Source: Clostridium_AW sp040797845
GTDB taxonomy: Bacteria > Bacillota > Clostridia > Clostridiales > Clostridiaceae
Length of the DNA: 64,000 nt
Direction: 5' to 3'
Assembly (NCBI GenBank): GCA_040797845.1
Contig: JBFNFA010000002.1
Span: 434,001-498,000, forward strand
The notes beneath the pieces were generated by a model that was not told where the DNA came from, did no database searches, and was given only the letters and a program-made list of their open reading frames with translations. Numbering within the stretch: the stretch's first letter is position 1; every line of letters starts with the position of its first letter. The position numbers and the translations under genes were made by a program. Below are positions 26,348 to 35,927 of this stretch, piece by piece.

Positions 26348-27493
26348 ATGAAAGCTATAATTTTTTCAGTATCTGCTGGTGCAGGTCATGCTAGAGCTGC
26401 AGAAGCAGTAAAAAAACATATTGAACTTAATAATCCTGATTCAGAAGTGATAATAATAGATACATTAAGATATATTAATCCTATAATTGATAAAGTAGTA
26501 ATAGGAAGCTATTTAAAATCATTAAAAATAAGTCCTTCTATTTTTGGGAAGTTATATGATTACACTGAGTCAGACTACGGTCTAGCTTTAATTAGTGCAA
26601 AATTTAATGAAATAATGACTTTTAAGCTCATGCCATTGATTAAGGATTTTGATCCCGATATCATGATAGCCACTCATCCTTTCCCAACAGAGATGCTATC
26701 AATATTAAAAGTTAAGCACAAAACAGATGTTCCTATTGTTTCTATACTCACAGATTATGCCCCCCATAGTTTTTGGATACATCCTTGTATAGATGCATAT
26801 ATTGTATCTAATTCTGATATGATAGATGAAATTTCATCAAAAGGTATTCCAAGGGATATAATCTATGATTTAGGTATACCAGTTAATCCTGAGTTCCTTG
26901 TAAAATATGACAGAAAAGAAACCTTAGAAGAAATAGGCTTATCTCCAAATGTAAAAACTTTGCTCATTATGGGGGGTAGTCTAGGCCTTGGTAAAATAGA
27001 AGAAGTATTTGAAGATATTCTTCAAGTTGATGAACATCTCCAAATAATAGTAATAACAGGTAGTAATAAGAAGCTTTATAATGATCTAATAAAATATAAT
27101 AATACTACAATAGAAAATAAAAAAACTCGTATAATAGGATTTACGGATAATGTTAACAAATACATGCAAGCATCAGACTTATTGTTAACTAAACCTGGTG
27201 GTCTCACAATAACTGAAGCTTTAATATGCAATTTACCTATGGCATTATTTTCTCCTATTCCTGGTCAAGAAGAAAAAAATGCTGAATTTTTATTAAAAAA
27301 TAACTTAGCCGTATATTTAAGAGAAGATAATGTAGATTATATTATCGAAGGTTTACTACGTCAGGAAAATAGACTTAAACAGATGAAAGAAAATATTAAA
27401 AACTTCTCTAGGCCTAAAGCTGGTAAAGATCTTTGTTTACTTTTAAAAACACTTATTAAAAAAAATGAAACCGAGGAATTATCCATAATATAA
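26348..27493 (+). CDS. MGDG-synthase-type glycosyltransferase (diacylglycerol glucosyltransferase family)
   Basis: A 381-residue GT28-family enzyme. The N-terminal half opens FSVSAGAGHARAAEAVKKHI, the MGDG synthase signature, and the C-terminal UDP-sugar half has LLIMGGSLGLGKIEE and LLTKPGGLTITEAL. Relatives such as UgtP glycosylate diacylglycerol at the inner membrane face to make glycolipids. It is on the plus strand, divergent from ypeB, and ends in a terminator shared with spoIIR. The GGGGG ribosome site is 12 nt from the ATG, longer than usual. Sugar and acceptor are not determined. Confidence 0.85.
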   Translation: MKAIIFSVSAGAGHARAAEAVKKHIELNNPDSEVIIIDTLRYINPIIDKVVIGSYLKSLKISPSIFGKLYDYTESDYGLALISAKFNEIMTFKLMPLIKDFDPDIMIATHPFPTEMLSILKVKHKTDVPIVSILTDYAPHSFWIHPCIDAYIVSNSDMIDEISSKGIPRDIIYDLGIPVNPEFLVKYDRKETLEEIGLSPNVKTLLIMGGSLGLGKIEEVFEDILQVDEHLQIIVITGSNKKLYNDLIKYNNTTIENKKTRIIGFTDNVNKYMQASDLLLTKPGGLTITEALICNLPMALFSPIPGQEEKNAEFLLKNNLAVYLREDNVDYIIEGLLRQENRLKQMKENIKNFSRPKAGKDLCLLLKTLIKKNETEELSII

Positions 27494-27531
27494 TAAGCCA
27501 CTCTTTTAATTAAGAGTGGCTTATATTATTT
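27494..27531. terminator. Bidirectional terminator between glycosyltransferase and spoIIR
   Basis: 12-bp perfect stem TAAGCCACTCTT / AAGAGTGGCTTA with 6-nt loop and TATTATTT on the plus side; it overlaps the end of both convergent genes. Confidence 0.85.
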
Positions 27532-28122
27532 CATAATTTTTTTAATAATTTCTAATCCCTTAAATTTCAATTCAATTTTATTTGTTTCACTTTCGCCTAA
27601 TATTTCTTTCATAATTTCATCCGTATCTTCAACGTCCACTTCGCCTTTTGTAATATCTACAAAGCACAATGGTGGAAACATAACACACCACCAATTTTGT
27701 CCTTTTCCATCTCCTATTATTATTTTATACGCTTCATATTCCCCTTGTGGTAAAGTAATATTACCGTAGCTTTTTATAGGAAAATTATCTACTAACAATT
27801 TTACATCAACATCATATTTATAACCATTATCATATACAACCTTTTGAGATATTTTTTTTACATTTTCACTATTATCTTTCAATATCTCTCTTGACTGATT
27901 TATATCTTTACTTTCCTTTAATTTAGGGTAAATGTAATCTAGAACCTCATCTCTTACTTTTAGCTTTAAATTTTGATCTTCTGGTAGATCACTATTAGCT
28001 ATTACATGAAATCTTATAACTTTACTATAAATATCCTCATCAGTTCTTGTCCACAAATTAGACATATTATATATACTAAAGCCTAAAAAAAATATAGTAA
28101 TAATAGCAACAAGTTTTTTCAT
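27526..28122 (-). CDS. spoIIR: Stage II sporulation protein R
   Basis: SpoIIR (198 aa) is made in the forespore under SigF and secreted to the intermembrane space, where it triggers SpoIIGA to process pro-SigE in the mother cell. It has a signal/anchor helix at about 3-20, then RFHVIANSDLPEDQNLKLKV and the strongly conserved GKGQNWWCVMFPPLCFVD. The start at 28122 (MKKLVAI) follows GAGGGGG; the frame could open 7 codons earlier at an ATG without a ribosome site. A near-perfect SigF promoter lies 41 nt upstream. Confidence 0.93.
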   Translation of the reverse strand: MKKLVAIITIFFLGFSIYNMSNLWTRTDEDIYSKVIRFHVIANSDLPEDQNLKLKVRDEVLDYIYPKLKESKDINQSREILKDNSENVKKISQKVVYDNGYKYDVDVKLLVDNFPIKSYGNITLPQGEYEAYKIIIGDGKGQNWWCVMFPPLCFVDITKGEVDVEDTDEIMKEILGESETNKIELKFKGLEIIKKIMK

Positions 28123-28162
28123 AAATATCCCCCTCACATCCATTAACTTATAACTTATTACC

Positions 28163-28192
28163 TATTATTACCATAATCTTATAATGTTATAC
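28163..28192 (-). promoter_or_regulatory. SigF promoter of spoIIR
   Basis: Minus strand GTATA (28192-28188), 15 nt, GGTAATAATA (28172-28163): full agreement with the Bacillus SigF pattern GYATA-15-GGnnAnAHTR, in front of a gene known to be SigF-controlled. Confidence 0.75.
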
Positions 28193-28205
28193 ATGTTTTA
28201 TAATT

Positions 28206-29381
28206 TTATTTTGTAACTCCCATTCTTCTTATATGTGTATTTACATTTACTGTTATAGATGAGTTTCTAAACTCCTCTGCCCAATTATCCTTTACCCTTT
28301 TCCAAACTTTCGGATGATATTTTTTAATATAATCATTTAAGCCAAATACATCAACACTATACTTTTCCTGAATCATTTTAATTGTAGATTCCATTTCTTC
28401 TTTTATAGTTTTATCAAAGTACTCTCCAATTTGTTTTGGATCATTATTTCCGAATAATCCATTTCCTAAATAATATCCTTTTATTTCTCCTTCTAAATCT
28501 ATGTTAATATAAAAGCTTAATTTTTCTCGGTCATTCTTTAATCTTATCTTTCTTTCCATACCACTTATAGAAAAATCTATAGGGTGGCCCTCTTTATATA
28601 TTACTTTTTTTCCCCCCTTTAATTTTCCTCTTAGCATTTTAACATTGGCAGTTTCCGCTGATGATAATCGCCCCTTAAGTTCATAATCTTCTATAATACA
28701 CGCACCTGTTAATTGCACTTCATTAGTTTCTTTTTCTATAGTTAAGTAAGGTAATATCGCATTACCATTCTCCGTTAAATTTTTCAAAAATTCATTTAAA
28801 TCTACTGGAATTATATTATTATTCCTATCACTGTTTTCAATGAGACCATATAAATATGCCTCAATATTTTTTTCCATTAAACCCTTTTTAGTTATATAGT
28901 CTTCTACTTTCCCTTCAACCATAATAACTAGCATATCTCTATTTATATTTGCTTCCCTTTGCAAATAGTCTAGTACTTCTTTTACAACTTCAGGATAGGC
29001 AAAGAAATCCTCACCAAATAAAACAAGCTTAGAATGAGCAAAACTTATATATCTGCTACTTTTAGATATTGCCTTAATAAAACCATCTTCCATTGAATAG
29101 GCATCCACACTGATATGTTTTTCTTCTGCTACTCCTCCCTTTTCAGGACCTAATTGACTTATATCAGGAAATGCATAAATAATATTTAATATTTTTGTAT
29201 CATTATCACTAAATGGTTCATCAGGTTTTAATTTTTTTAAATCCTTTTGCTTATTTATTTCTTCTCCAGCATCTATTCCTATAGTGGTTATAAAAGTTCT
29301 TCTATCTATTTCTACTTTATCCCAACAACCTACTAATAAGAATGTTATCAATAATAAGGGGATTATTTTTTTTATTTTCAT
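28206..29381 (-). CDS. gerKC: Germinant receptor subunit C (lipoprotein)
   Basis: A 391-residue GerAC-family lipoprotein of the spore inner membrane. The signal peptide ends in the lipobox LLVGC at about residue 19, followed by WDKVEIDRRTFITTIGID, typical for the family. The body has the usual VEGKVEDYI and C-terminal WKRVKDNWAEEFRNSSITVNV segments. It starts right after the gerB-type stop with only a weak ribosome site, so coupling is likely. Third gene of the receptor operon; the symbol reflects family, not a proven germinant. Confidence 0.9.
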   Translation of the reverse strand: MKIKKIIPLLLITFLLVGCWDKVEIDRRTFITTIGIDAGEEINKQKDLKKLKPDEPFSDNDTKILNIIYAFPDISQLGPEKGGVAEEKHISVDAYSMEDGFIKAISKSSRYISFAHSKLVLFGEDFFAYPEVVKEVLDYLQREANINRDMLVIMVEGKVEDYITKKGLMEKNIEAYLYGLIENSDRNNNIIPVDLNEFLKNLTENGNAILPYLTIEKETNEVQLTGACIIEDYELKGRLSSAETANVKMLRGKLKGGKKVIYKEGHPIDFSISGMERKIRLKNDREKLSFYINIDLEGEIKGYYLGNGLFGNNDPKQIGEYFDKTIKEEMESTIKMIQEKYSVDVFGLNDYIKKYHPKVWKRVKDNWAEEFRNSSITVNVNTHIRRMGVTK

Positions 29382-29382
29382 A

Positions 29383-30489
29383 TTATTCGCCCGATGCTAC
29401 ATCAGACTTCTTCCCTCCCTTCATAGAAGATATAAATAATGCAACTATTACTATAATTACATTTATTGTGAAGAATATTGGAGTATAAGTTTTAGAAAAC
29501 ACATATATCTCAGTAATATTTGGGGGATATAAAGCAATCAAATATATAAAAGGAACCAATATAGTGGAAGATAATTTTATATCTCCAAAATTCATGACTT
29601 TCCTTAATACATCTGAGGAAAAATAGTAATGATTTGCAAAAGTTGTAAAGTAGAATAATATCCAGACACTCATCATTATACCTTCCAACCTTTCAACAAG
29701 ATAACCGGGTATATCAACAGTTTTCACCATGGTTATAGTAGGCCATAGTAATAGTTTTGTTTGTTCTTTTCCAAAAAAGCCTATAGATAATACAAAAATC
29801 ATTATATAAAATATAGTAACAAAAATTACTCCCTTTATAGTTACTTTTAGAGCATCTTCTTTTCTTTTTACAAGAGGAATGACTAAAAGCAATATTTCAA
29901 ATCCTATATATCTATTTATTCCTGTAGAAACACCTCTTAAATAACTATAGATAGGTTCATTAAAAATAGGTAATAAGTTTGTAAAATCACCCTGACTGAA
30001 AGAAGGTATAAATATTAATGCCACAGATATAAACATAATCCAAAAACTTATTTCATTGAATTTAATTAAATTGTCTATTTCCCCTCTTATAATATAATTC
30101 CCAGCTAATATTGTTATTAAAAATATAAACTCCGTTGGAGTCTTTTCTAGCAAATACATTTTTATTTCTTCAGTAAAAATCCTTAATCCTAGAGATACAA
30201 AGTAAATCGAGTAAAAAACAAAAAATAAAGATATTATTTTTCCAAATATTTTTCCAAAACTATCTATAAATATCTCATAAATATGCTTATAGTTATTATT
30301 CTTAGTCATTCCATTTACTATATAAGCAAATAAGATAGCAATAATTCCACTTATAACTATAGCTATCCAACCCTCTGCCCCCAAAACATTAGCCAGTTCA
30401 CTAGGGTAAGAAAATACATTAACTCCTACAATAGTTACAACTAAAGTTGAAAACAAACCATAGTTGGATATAAAATTTTTATCCTTCAC
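29383..30489 (-). CDS. gerKB: Germinant receptor subunit B (integral membrane)
   Basis: A GerAB-family protein of about 368 aa with around ten membrane helices, related to amino-acid permeases and the likely germinant-binding subunit. The N-terminus NYGLFSTLVVTIVGVNVFSYP is characteristic. GTG at 30489 is the likely start: GGAGG lies 8 nt upstream, while the upstream TTG and ATG codons overlap that site. It lies between the A and C subunit genes. Confidence 0.9.
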   Translation of the reverse strand: MKDKNFISNYGLFSTLVVTIVGVNVFSYPSELANVLGAEGWIAIVISGIIAILFAYIVNGMTKNNNYKHIYEIFIDSFGKIFGKIISLFFVFYSIYFVSLGLRIFTEEIKMYLLEKTPTEFIFLITILAGNYIIRGEIDNLIKFNEISFWIMFISVALIFIPSFSQGDFTNLLPIFNEPIYSYLRGVSTGINRYIGFEILLLVIPLVKRKEDALKVTIKGVIFVTIFYIMIFVLSIGFFGKEQTKLLLWPTITMVKTVDIPGYLVERLEGIMMSVWILFYFTTFANHYYFSSDVLRKVMNFGDIKLSSTILVPFIYLIALYPPNITEIYVFSKTYTPIFFTINVIIVIVALFISSMKGGKKSDVASGE

Positions 30490-30511
30490 ATTCATCACCT
30501 CCAATATTATT

Positions 30512-31969
30512 TTATTTCTGCCTAATTTTATCTTTTGTGCCCATATATTCAGGTCTTTCTTTAATGAATCTTAGTGGAAATCTTATTATCATATCTTTGA
30601 AATCTTTTTTATTTATATTAACAAAAGGTGATAAATAAGGAACTCCAAAACTTTTTAACCTAATAAGATGTACCAATATCATTAATAAACATATTACAAT
30701 GCCATATAGCCCCATAATCGAAGCGCTTATTATCAATAAAAATCTTATTATCCTAAAAGCAGATGTAATTTCATAGCTTGGAGTTGTAAAGCTTGTAATG
30801 GTAGTGAGGGATACAATTATAATCATTATTGGACTAACTATACCTGCACTAACAGCTGCCTGACCTATAATTAACCCTCCTACTATCCCTATCGTGGCCC
30901 CAATTGCTTTAGGTAACCTAATAACCGCTTCTGTAAGCAGAGCTAGACTTATCTCCATAATTATAGCTTCCATGAATGCAGGGAACGGAACTCCTTCTCT
31001 AGCAGCTGCCACAAAAAGCGCTAACTGTGTTGGTATTATTGAAGGGTGGAAGGAAGTCGTAGCCACATACATAGCAGGTAATATAATTGATATAATTATG
31101 GATAAAAATCTTATAAGCCTTAATATAGAACCATACATCCATCTTTGATAATAATCATCAGGGCTTTGAAATAAATTTGGTAGTGTTGCTGGCACTACTA
31201 TAGCAAAGGGAGAGTTGTCAACCAATATAGCCACTCTCCCTTCATACAATGCCGCTGCCACTACATCTGGCCTTTCAGTATTTTGGGTTTGAGGAAATAT
31301 GGACCATTTATTATCCTCAATCAATTGTTCCACATAGCCACTATCTAATACAGCATCAATATCAATTTTTTCTATTCTATCTAATACATCTTCAACTATA
31401 TGATTTTCAGCTATGTCTTCTATATACATTATTGCCACATCACTTTTAGACCTTGCCCCCAAGGTTTTAGGTACTACCCTTAGCCTTGTATCTCTTATCC
31501 TTCTTCTTACCAAGGCTGTGTTAAACCTTATTGTCTCAGTAAACCCGTCCCTACCTCCTCTTATTACAGTTTCACGAGAAGGTTCAGTCACTCCTCTTGT
31601 TGGCCAAAAACGAGAACCAATCACATAGCAGGTTTCCATTCCGTGAATTAACAGCATTGTATCTCCAGATAATACGCCATTTATACCTTTACTTAATTTT
31701 TCTAGTTCTTTTAAATCTGTAACAGTCAATATTTTATCTTTTATCTCTTCAATTCCTAGCTCTTTCCAGTTAAACATTAAAGTTTCTAAAACAAAATTAT
31801 TCAAAAGCACCTTATCTCCCATTCCATCTATGTACATGAGTAGTGCTTTTGTGTCATTTATATAGAATTCTCTAAATACAATATCCGAATTTCCTTTTAA
31901 TAATTCTTTCAGATATTGTATGTTTTCGTCTAAATTCTTGGATATATCATCCCTTACTACCTCTTTCAT
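30512..31969 (-). CDS. gerKA: Germinant receptor subunit A
   Basis: A 485-residue GerAA-family membrane protein. A large N-terminal cytosolic region ends in SRFWPTRGVTEPSRETVIRG, the most conserved stretch of the family, followed by DGFTETIRFNTALVRRR and about five membrane helices. The ATG at 31969 follows GAGGGG; the GTG three codons earlier is inside the spacer. With B, C and a small leading gene it forms a complete receptor operon of the spore inner membrane. Confidence 0.92.
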   Translation of the reverse strand: MKEVVRDDISKNLDENIQYLKELLKGNSDIVFREFYINDTKALLMYIDGMGDKVLLNNFVLETLMFNWKELGIEEIKDKILTVTDLKELEKLSKGINGVLSGDTMLLIHGMETCYVIGSRFWPTRGVTEPSRETVIRGGRDGFTETIRFNTALVRRRIRDTRLRVVPKTLGARSKSDVAIMYIEDIAENHIVEDVLDRIEKIDIDAVLDSGYVEQLIEDNKWSIFPQTQNTERPDVVAAALYEGRVAILVDNSPFAIVVPATLPNLFQSPDDYYQRWMYGSILRLIRFLSIIISIILPAMYVATTSFHPSIIPTQLALFVAAAREGVPFPAFMEAIIMEISLALLTEAVIRLPKAIGATIGIVGGLIIGQAAVSAGIVSPIMIIIVSLTTITSFTTPSYEITSAFRIIRFLLIISASIMGLYGIVICLLMILVHLIRLKSFGVPYLSPFVNINKKDFKDMIIRFPLRFIKERPEYMGTKDKIRQK

Positions 31970-31995
31970 ATTGTTCACCCCTCATTTTAATAACT

Positions 31996-32190
31996 TCAAT
32001 AATAAAATTCAGATATAATATACAGTACCAGTGTTATTGAAAATATAATTATTCCTATTATTTTTATTTGTTTAGAGTCTTTAAGCATATTAGCTCTTTT
32101 AAATTTGGTACTATCTATAAAAACAGCTACAAAAGCTTGAATAGTTACTAAAATAAGCAAATATTTATCAAACAGTTTTATTATATCCAT
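31996..32190 (-). CDS. Small two-helix membrane protein, candidate germinant receptor D subunit
   Basis: A 64-residue protein with two membrane helices (about 10-27 and 43-61) joined by a basic loop (STKFKRANMLKDSKQ). It leads the receptor operon, 26 nt before the A subunit. Bacillus ger operons often contain a gene for a D subunit of similar size with two helices that modulates germination; the match here is by size, topology and position, not clear sequence identity. The ATG at 32190 follows GAGGG; the ATG 3 codons earlier is too close to it. Confidence 0.6.
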   Translation of the reverse strand: MDIIKLFDKYLLILVTIQAFVAVFIDSTKFKRANMLKDSKQIKIIGIIIFSITLVLYIISEFYY

Positions 32191-32310
32191 AACCTTCATC
32201 CCTCTAATTCACTTTATAATTCTTAATTATTTTTCACATATAGGCATTAATTATTCATTAGAGTTAAATATAAGCACTCATTCCCTTGCTATAAAACTTT
32301 TTATAAAATA

Positions 32311-32368
32311 TAAAAAGGGCTGTCTCAAAATAATTTTATAAATCATTTTGAGACAGCCTCTTTTACTT
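32311..32368. terminator. Bidirectional terminator after ispE
   Basis: 14-bp perfect stem GGCTGTCTCAAAAT / ATTTTGAGACAGCC (32318-32331, 32345-32358), with T-rich tracts on both strands. It separates ispE from the receptor operon. Confidence 0.85.
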
Positions 32369-32398
32369 TTTAATTATACTTTCTAGTATAAATTAAGA

Positions 32399-33241
32399 TT
32401 ATATTGTTTTGCTAAGAAAAACTTCATCATATCTATCTTTCATGAAATTATAGCATCTTTTAGCAGATTGGTGGTTTTCAAAAAAACCAAATATAGTTGA
32501 ACCACTTCCGCTCATTAATGTACCTATACTGCCTAAGTTTTTCATATCTCTTTTTATCTCTAATAACTCTGGATACTTATCTAATGTAACTAACTCTAAA
32601 ACATTTATCATGTTCTTACATAAATCTTTTAAATTATTTTCGTTTATATACTTTATAACTCTATCCATATTGGGATGATTATGTATTGTAATTTTGTCAA
32701 TTTCCTCATAAACATCCTTTGTAGAAGCTCCAAAACTTGGTTTAACTAAAACTAAGGTATGATTTCTAAAACTCTCTAATGGTGTTATTATTTCGCCTAT
32801 ACCTTCGCAAAGGGCTGTTCCTCCATAGATAAAGAAAGGTACATCAGCTCCCAACTTTTCACCTAGCATGGCCAACTCCTCATCATTTATTTGTGGCTTA
32901 AACATATCTCTCATCACCTTTAATACTGTAGCTGCATTACTACTTCCCCCTCCTAGACCTGCTTCTGTAGGAATATTTTTTTCTATATAAATTTCTACTC
33001 CTTTGTTTACTTTATATTTTTCTATAAACATATCAGCAGCTTTATATGCTAAATTTCTTTTATCTGTTGGTATATTAATTTTATTACAATTAATCTTTAT
33101 TCCATTATTAATTTCTTTAATTTCTATAGTGTCATATAAATCTATGCACTGCATTATCATGCTTAATAAATGATATCCATTTTCCTTTCTCCCTAACACA
33201 TCCAGAGATAAGTTCACCTTAGCATATGCTTTACGCTTCAT
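32399..33241 (-). CDS. ispE: 4-diphosphocytidyl-2-C-methyl-D-erythritol kinase
   Basis: GHMP kinase (280 aa) of the non-mevalonate isoprenoid pathway, phosphorylating CDP-methylerythritol. The substrate Lys/Asn site is in KAYAKVNLSLDVLG, the ATP loop is PTEAGLGGGSSNAATVL, and the C-terminal GHMP motif is GSIGTLMSGSGSTIFG. Full length. In Bacillus ispE lies beside veg and yabG; here it is separated from them by cphA, cphB and sipL. The ATG follows TTAGGAGG. Confidence 0.95.
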   Translation of the reverse strand: MKRKAYAKVNLSLDVLGRKENGYHLLSMIMQCIDLYDTIEIKEINNGIKINCNKINIPTDKRNLAYKAADMFIEKYKVNKGVEIYIEKNIPTEAGLGGGSSNAATVLKVMRDMFKPQINDEELAMLGEKLGADVPFFIYGGTALCEGIGEIITPLESFRNHTLVLVKPSFGASTKDVYEEIDKITIHNHPNMDRVIKYINENNLKDLCKNMINVLELVTLDKYPELLEIKRDMKNLGSIGTLMSGSGSTIFGFFENHQSAKRCYNFMKDRYDEVFLSKTI

Positions 33242-33254
33242 AATAAACCTCCTA

Positions 33255-33295
33255 ATATATAAAAGCTATACATATAATTGTATAGCTTTTAATAT
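33255..33295 (-). terminator. Rho-independent terminator of cphA
   Basis: 12-bp perfect stem AAAAGCTATACA / TGTATAGCTTTT (33261-33272, 33279-33290), 6-nt loop, ending CTTTTATATATT on the minus strand. Confidence 0.8.
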
Positions 33296-33308
33296 AAATA
33301 ATAAATAC

Positions 33309-35924
33309 TTATGCTAATGCTTCATCAGAATTATTATTGAATCGCTTTATTTCTTTCTTAACAATTTCAAGTAACGGCTCATAGTTTTCAAAGAATATTA
33401 TAATTAAATCTCCTTTTTTACACTCTTCCATTGCTTTTTTTAAAGCTTGTTTTTCTTCTAGAATTATCTTTATATTTTTCTCATCAAACCCACTTCTTAG
33501 CACCCCTTTTTTCAATAGAGATGCTACTTCTCCTTCTTTTCTACATCTTTTGTCGTTATCCTCTTTTATGTATATATATTGAAAATTTTCTCCTGCGATT
33601 TCTCCTAAGCTAATTATATCTTCATCTTTTCTATCTCCAGGCACCCCAATTATACCTATTAGTTTTTTATAATCTAGCTTTTTTATTCCATCTATTACAG
33701 CCTTATATCCTTTAATATTATGAGCATAGTCTAAAACAACTGTACTATCGTTGAATTTATATAAATTAAACCTTCCAGGGTTATGTATTTCATCAAGATA
33801 AAAGCTTTGTAGGCCTTTTCTTATAACTGAATAATCTACTCCTAAACTAATCAATGCAGCACATGCTGCCATGGCGTTTTCTACATTATATTCAAGTTTT
33901 CCCTCTAAAGTAATCTTTATATCCTTAACTTTTATTATTGGGAATATATTTTTATCCTTTTCTACATAAATAAAATCATTTGATAGATATATTCCCCAGC
34001 CTCCATTTTTCATATGATTTACTAAAGTAAGATTGTTTTTATCCTTTGAAAATAGAATTACATTGCTTTTTATTCTATTTAGCAATGCAATGCTTGCATG
34101 ATCATCTGCATTAAGTATTGCATATCCATCATCCTTTACAGCCTCAACTACCAGAGATTTTACGAAAGCCAATTCTTCTATGGTTTCTATATTATCAATG
34201 CCTAAATGATCCGAAGTTATATTGGTTATTATGCCTACATCCGCCAAATCATAAGCAAGACCCTTTCGTATAATTCCACCTCTTGCCGTTTCTAAAACTG
34301 CTACTTCTACTTCATTATTAGTTAACACAGTCATAGCGCTATCATAGCCTGTCGTGTCTCCTTTATCTATACATTGATTATTTATGTATATACCTCCAGT
34401 AGTAGTTAAACCGGTTTTATGGCCTGCTAAAGATAAAACATAAGATATTAATCGAGCAGTTGTAGTTTTACCATTAGTTCCTGTTACAGATATAACAGGA
34501 ATCTGTTTTGGTATTTCTTTAAATAGCATATCTACTATAGCTCCTCCAACATTTCTACTTTTACCCTCACAAGGATGTTCATGCATCCTTATACCAGGTG
34601 CTGCATTTACTTCTATAATAGCGCCATCTATTGGTTTTGATATATCTGTACAGCAAATGTCTATTCCACATATATCTAATCCTACTGCTCTTGCAACTCT
34701 TTTACATATTTCAATGTTTTCTTCACATATAATATCAGTACAATCTATAGCAGCTCCTCCAGTGGAAAGATTTGCGTTTTCTCTTAAAGTCACTTTTTCT
34801 CCATTTTTAGGAATAGAATTTAATGAATATGAATTTTTCCAGATATAATTAATTAATTCTTCATTCACCTTAATTCTTGTAAGAGGTTTTTCATGCCCAT
34901 CTCCTCTTCTATTGTCTTCGTTCAATTTGTGTATTAATCCTATAATAGGTGTAACTCCATCTCCTATGATGTAAGGTGGAACTCTTTTTGAAACTGCTAC
35001 CACTTCATAATCTACAACACAAACCCTAAAATCTTCTCCAACTACATGCTTTTCTATAATTATATCTTTATAATCTTTTGATATGATATTATATGCCTGC
35101 ATAAGTTCTTTTTCATTTTTCAAATTAACGAATACCCCTTTGCCCTGATTTCCAAATCTAGGCTTTAATACCACTGGATATCCAATCATTTCTGCATCCA
35201 CTAACATCTGAACAGGATTTATAACTTGCGAACCTTCAGTTACAGGTAAACATTGATTATATAGCACTTCTTTTGCCAATAACTTATCACAAGCTATATC
35301 TATAGCCAATCCACTAGTTTCCCCACTTACAGTAGCTTCCACCATTCTAGAAGTACTTCCATACCCTAATTGAAAGATACTCCCCTCTCCAATTCTTATA
35401 TATGGAATTCTTCTATTCTTCGCTTCCCTTATAATAGCTGCAGTACTAGGACCTAACTGCTCAAATTTCAATATTTCTCTAAGTTTATATATGGCTTCCT
35501 CCATATTAATTTCTTTACTACTTATTAACAAATTTATTATCATCACAGCAGTTTTCCCTACTTCAACTCCTGTTTTTTCATATTCACATTCATAAATTAT
35601 GAAATATATATCTCCTTCTATTTGCCTAGCTTTACCATAAGCACCCTCTAACCCTAACATATTTTGTATGCCAATGCATATATGCTCACATATATGAGAA
35701 AGGTAAGTTCCTTCATATAATCTTTTGATAAATCCCATTTCTTCATCAATTCCACATCTATGTTCCTTTAATATGGGTAATAATTGAACTAATTTTTCAT
35801 TAAATCCATTAATATCTTTACTAGGTACATCCTTAAAACCTTCTAGATCTATCTCCATTTTTACACACGGTCTATGGCAGTATATATTTCTCCCACTATA
35901 ATACTTATGATTTAAAATTTTCAT
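33309..35924 (-). CDS. cphA: Cyanophycin synthetase
   Basis: Makes cyanophycin, a poly-Asp backbone with Arg side chains. The 871-residue protein shows the three-part CphA plan: an N-terminal domain (1-160), an ATP-grasp domain at about 220-460 (VVLKPRFGNQGKGVFVNL, GIDICC, IIEVNAAPGIRMHEHP) that adds Asp, and a Mur-ligase-like domain with P-loop TGTNGKTTT at 481-489 that adds Arg. It starts 3 nt after cphB; its ribosome site is in the cphB end. Cyanophycin has been linked to spore assembly in Clostridium perfringens, which fits the surrounding spore genes. Confidence 0.95.
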   Translation of the reverse strand: MKILNHKYYSGRNIYCHRPCVKMEIDLEGFKDVPSKDINGFNEKLVQLLPILKEHRCGIDEEMGFIKRLYEGTYLSHICEHICIGIQNMLGLEGAYGKARQIEGDIYFIIYECEYEKTGVEVGKTAVMIINLLISSKEINMEEAIYKLREILKFEQLGPSTAAIIREAKNRRIPYIRIGEGSIFQLGYGSTSRMVEATVSGETSGLAIDIACDKLLAKEVLYNQCLPVTEGSQVINPVQMLVDAEMIGYPVVLKPRFGNQGKGVFVNLKNEKELMQAYNIISKDYKDIIIEKHVVGEDFRVCVVDYEVVAVSKRVPPYIIGDGVTPIIGLIHKLNEDNRRGDGHEKPLTRIKVNEELINYIWKNSYSLNSIPKNGEKVTLRENANLSTGGAAIDCTDIICEENIEICKRVARAVGLDICGIDICCTDISKPIDGAIIEVNAAPGIRMHEHPCEGKSRNVGGAIVDMLFKEIPKQIPVISVTGTNGKTTTARLISYVLSLAGHKTGLTTTGGIYINNQCIDKGDTTGYDSAMTVLTNNEVEVAVLETARGGIIRKGLAYDLADVGIITNITSDHLGIDNIETIEELAFVKSLVVEAVKDDGYAILNADDHASIALLNRIKSNVILFSKDKNNLTLVNHMKNGGWGIYLSNDFIYVEKDKNIFPIIKVKDIKITLEGKLEYNVENAMAACAALISLGVDYSVIRKGLQSFYLDEIHNPGRFNLYKFNDSTVVLDYAHNIKGYKAVIDGIKKLDYKKLIGIIGVPGDRKDEDIISLGEIAGENFQYIYIKEDNDKRCRKEGEVASLLKKGVLRSGFDEKNIKIILEEKQALKKAMEECKKGDLIIIFFENYEPLLEIVKKEIKRFNNNSDEALA

Positions 35925-35927
35925 TTT

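Noticed and set aside
32318..32358. Possible insertion-sequence end (GGCTGTCTCAAAAT inverted repeat)
   Set aside because: This sequence type occurs at some IS ends, but here it is a simple hairpin with T tracts at a gene end and no transposase remnant nearby.
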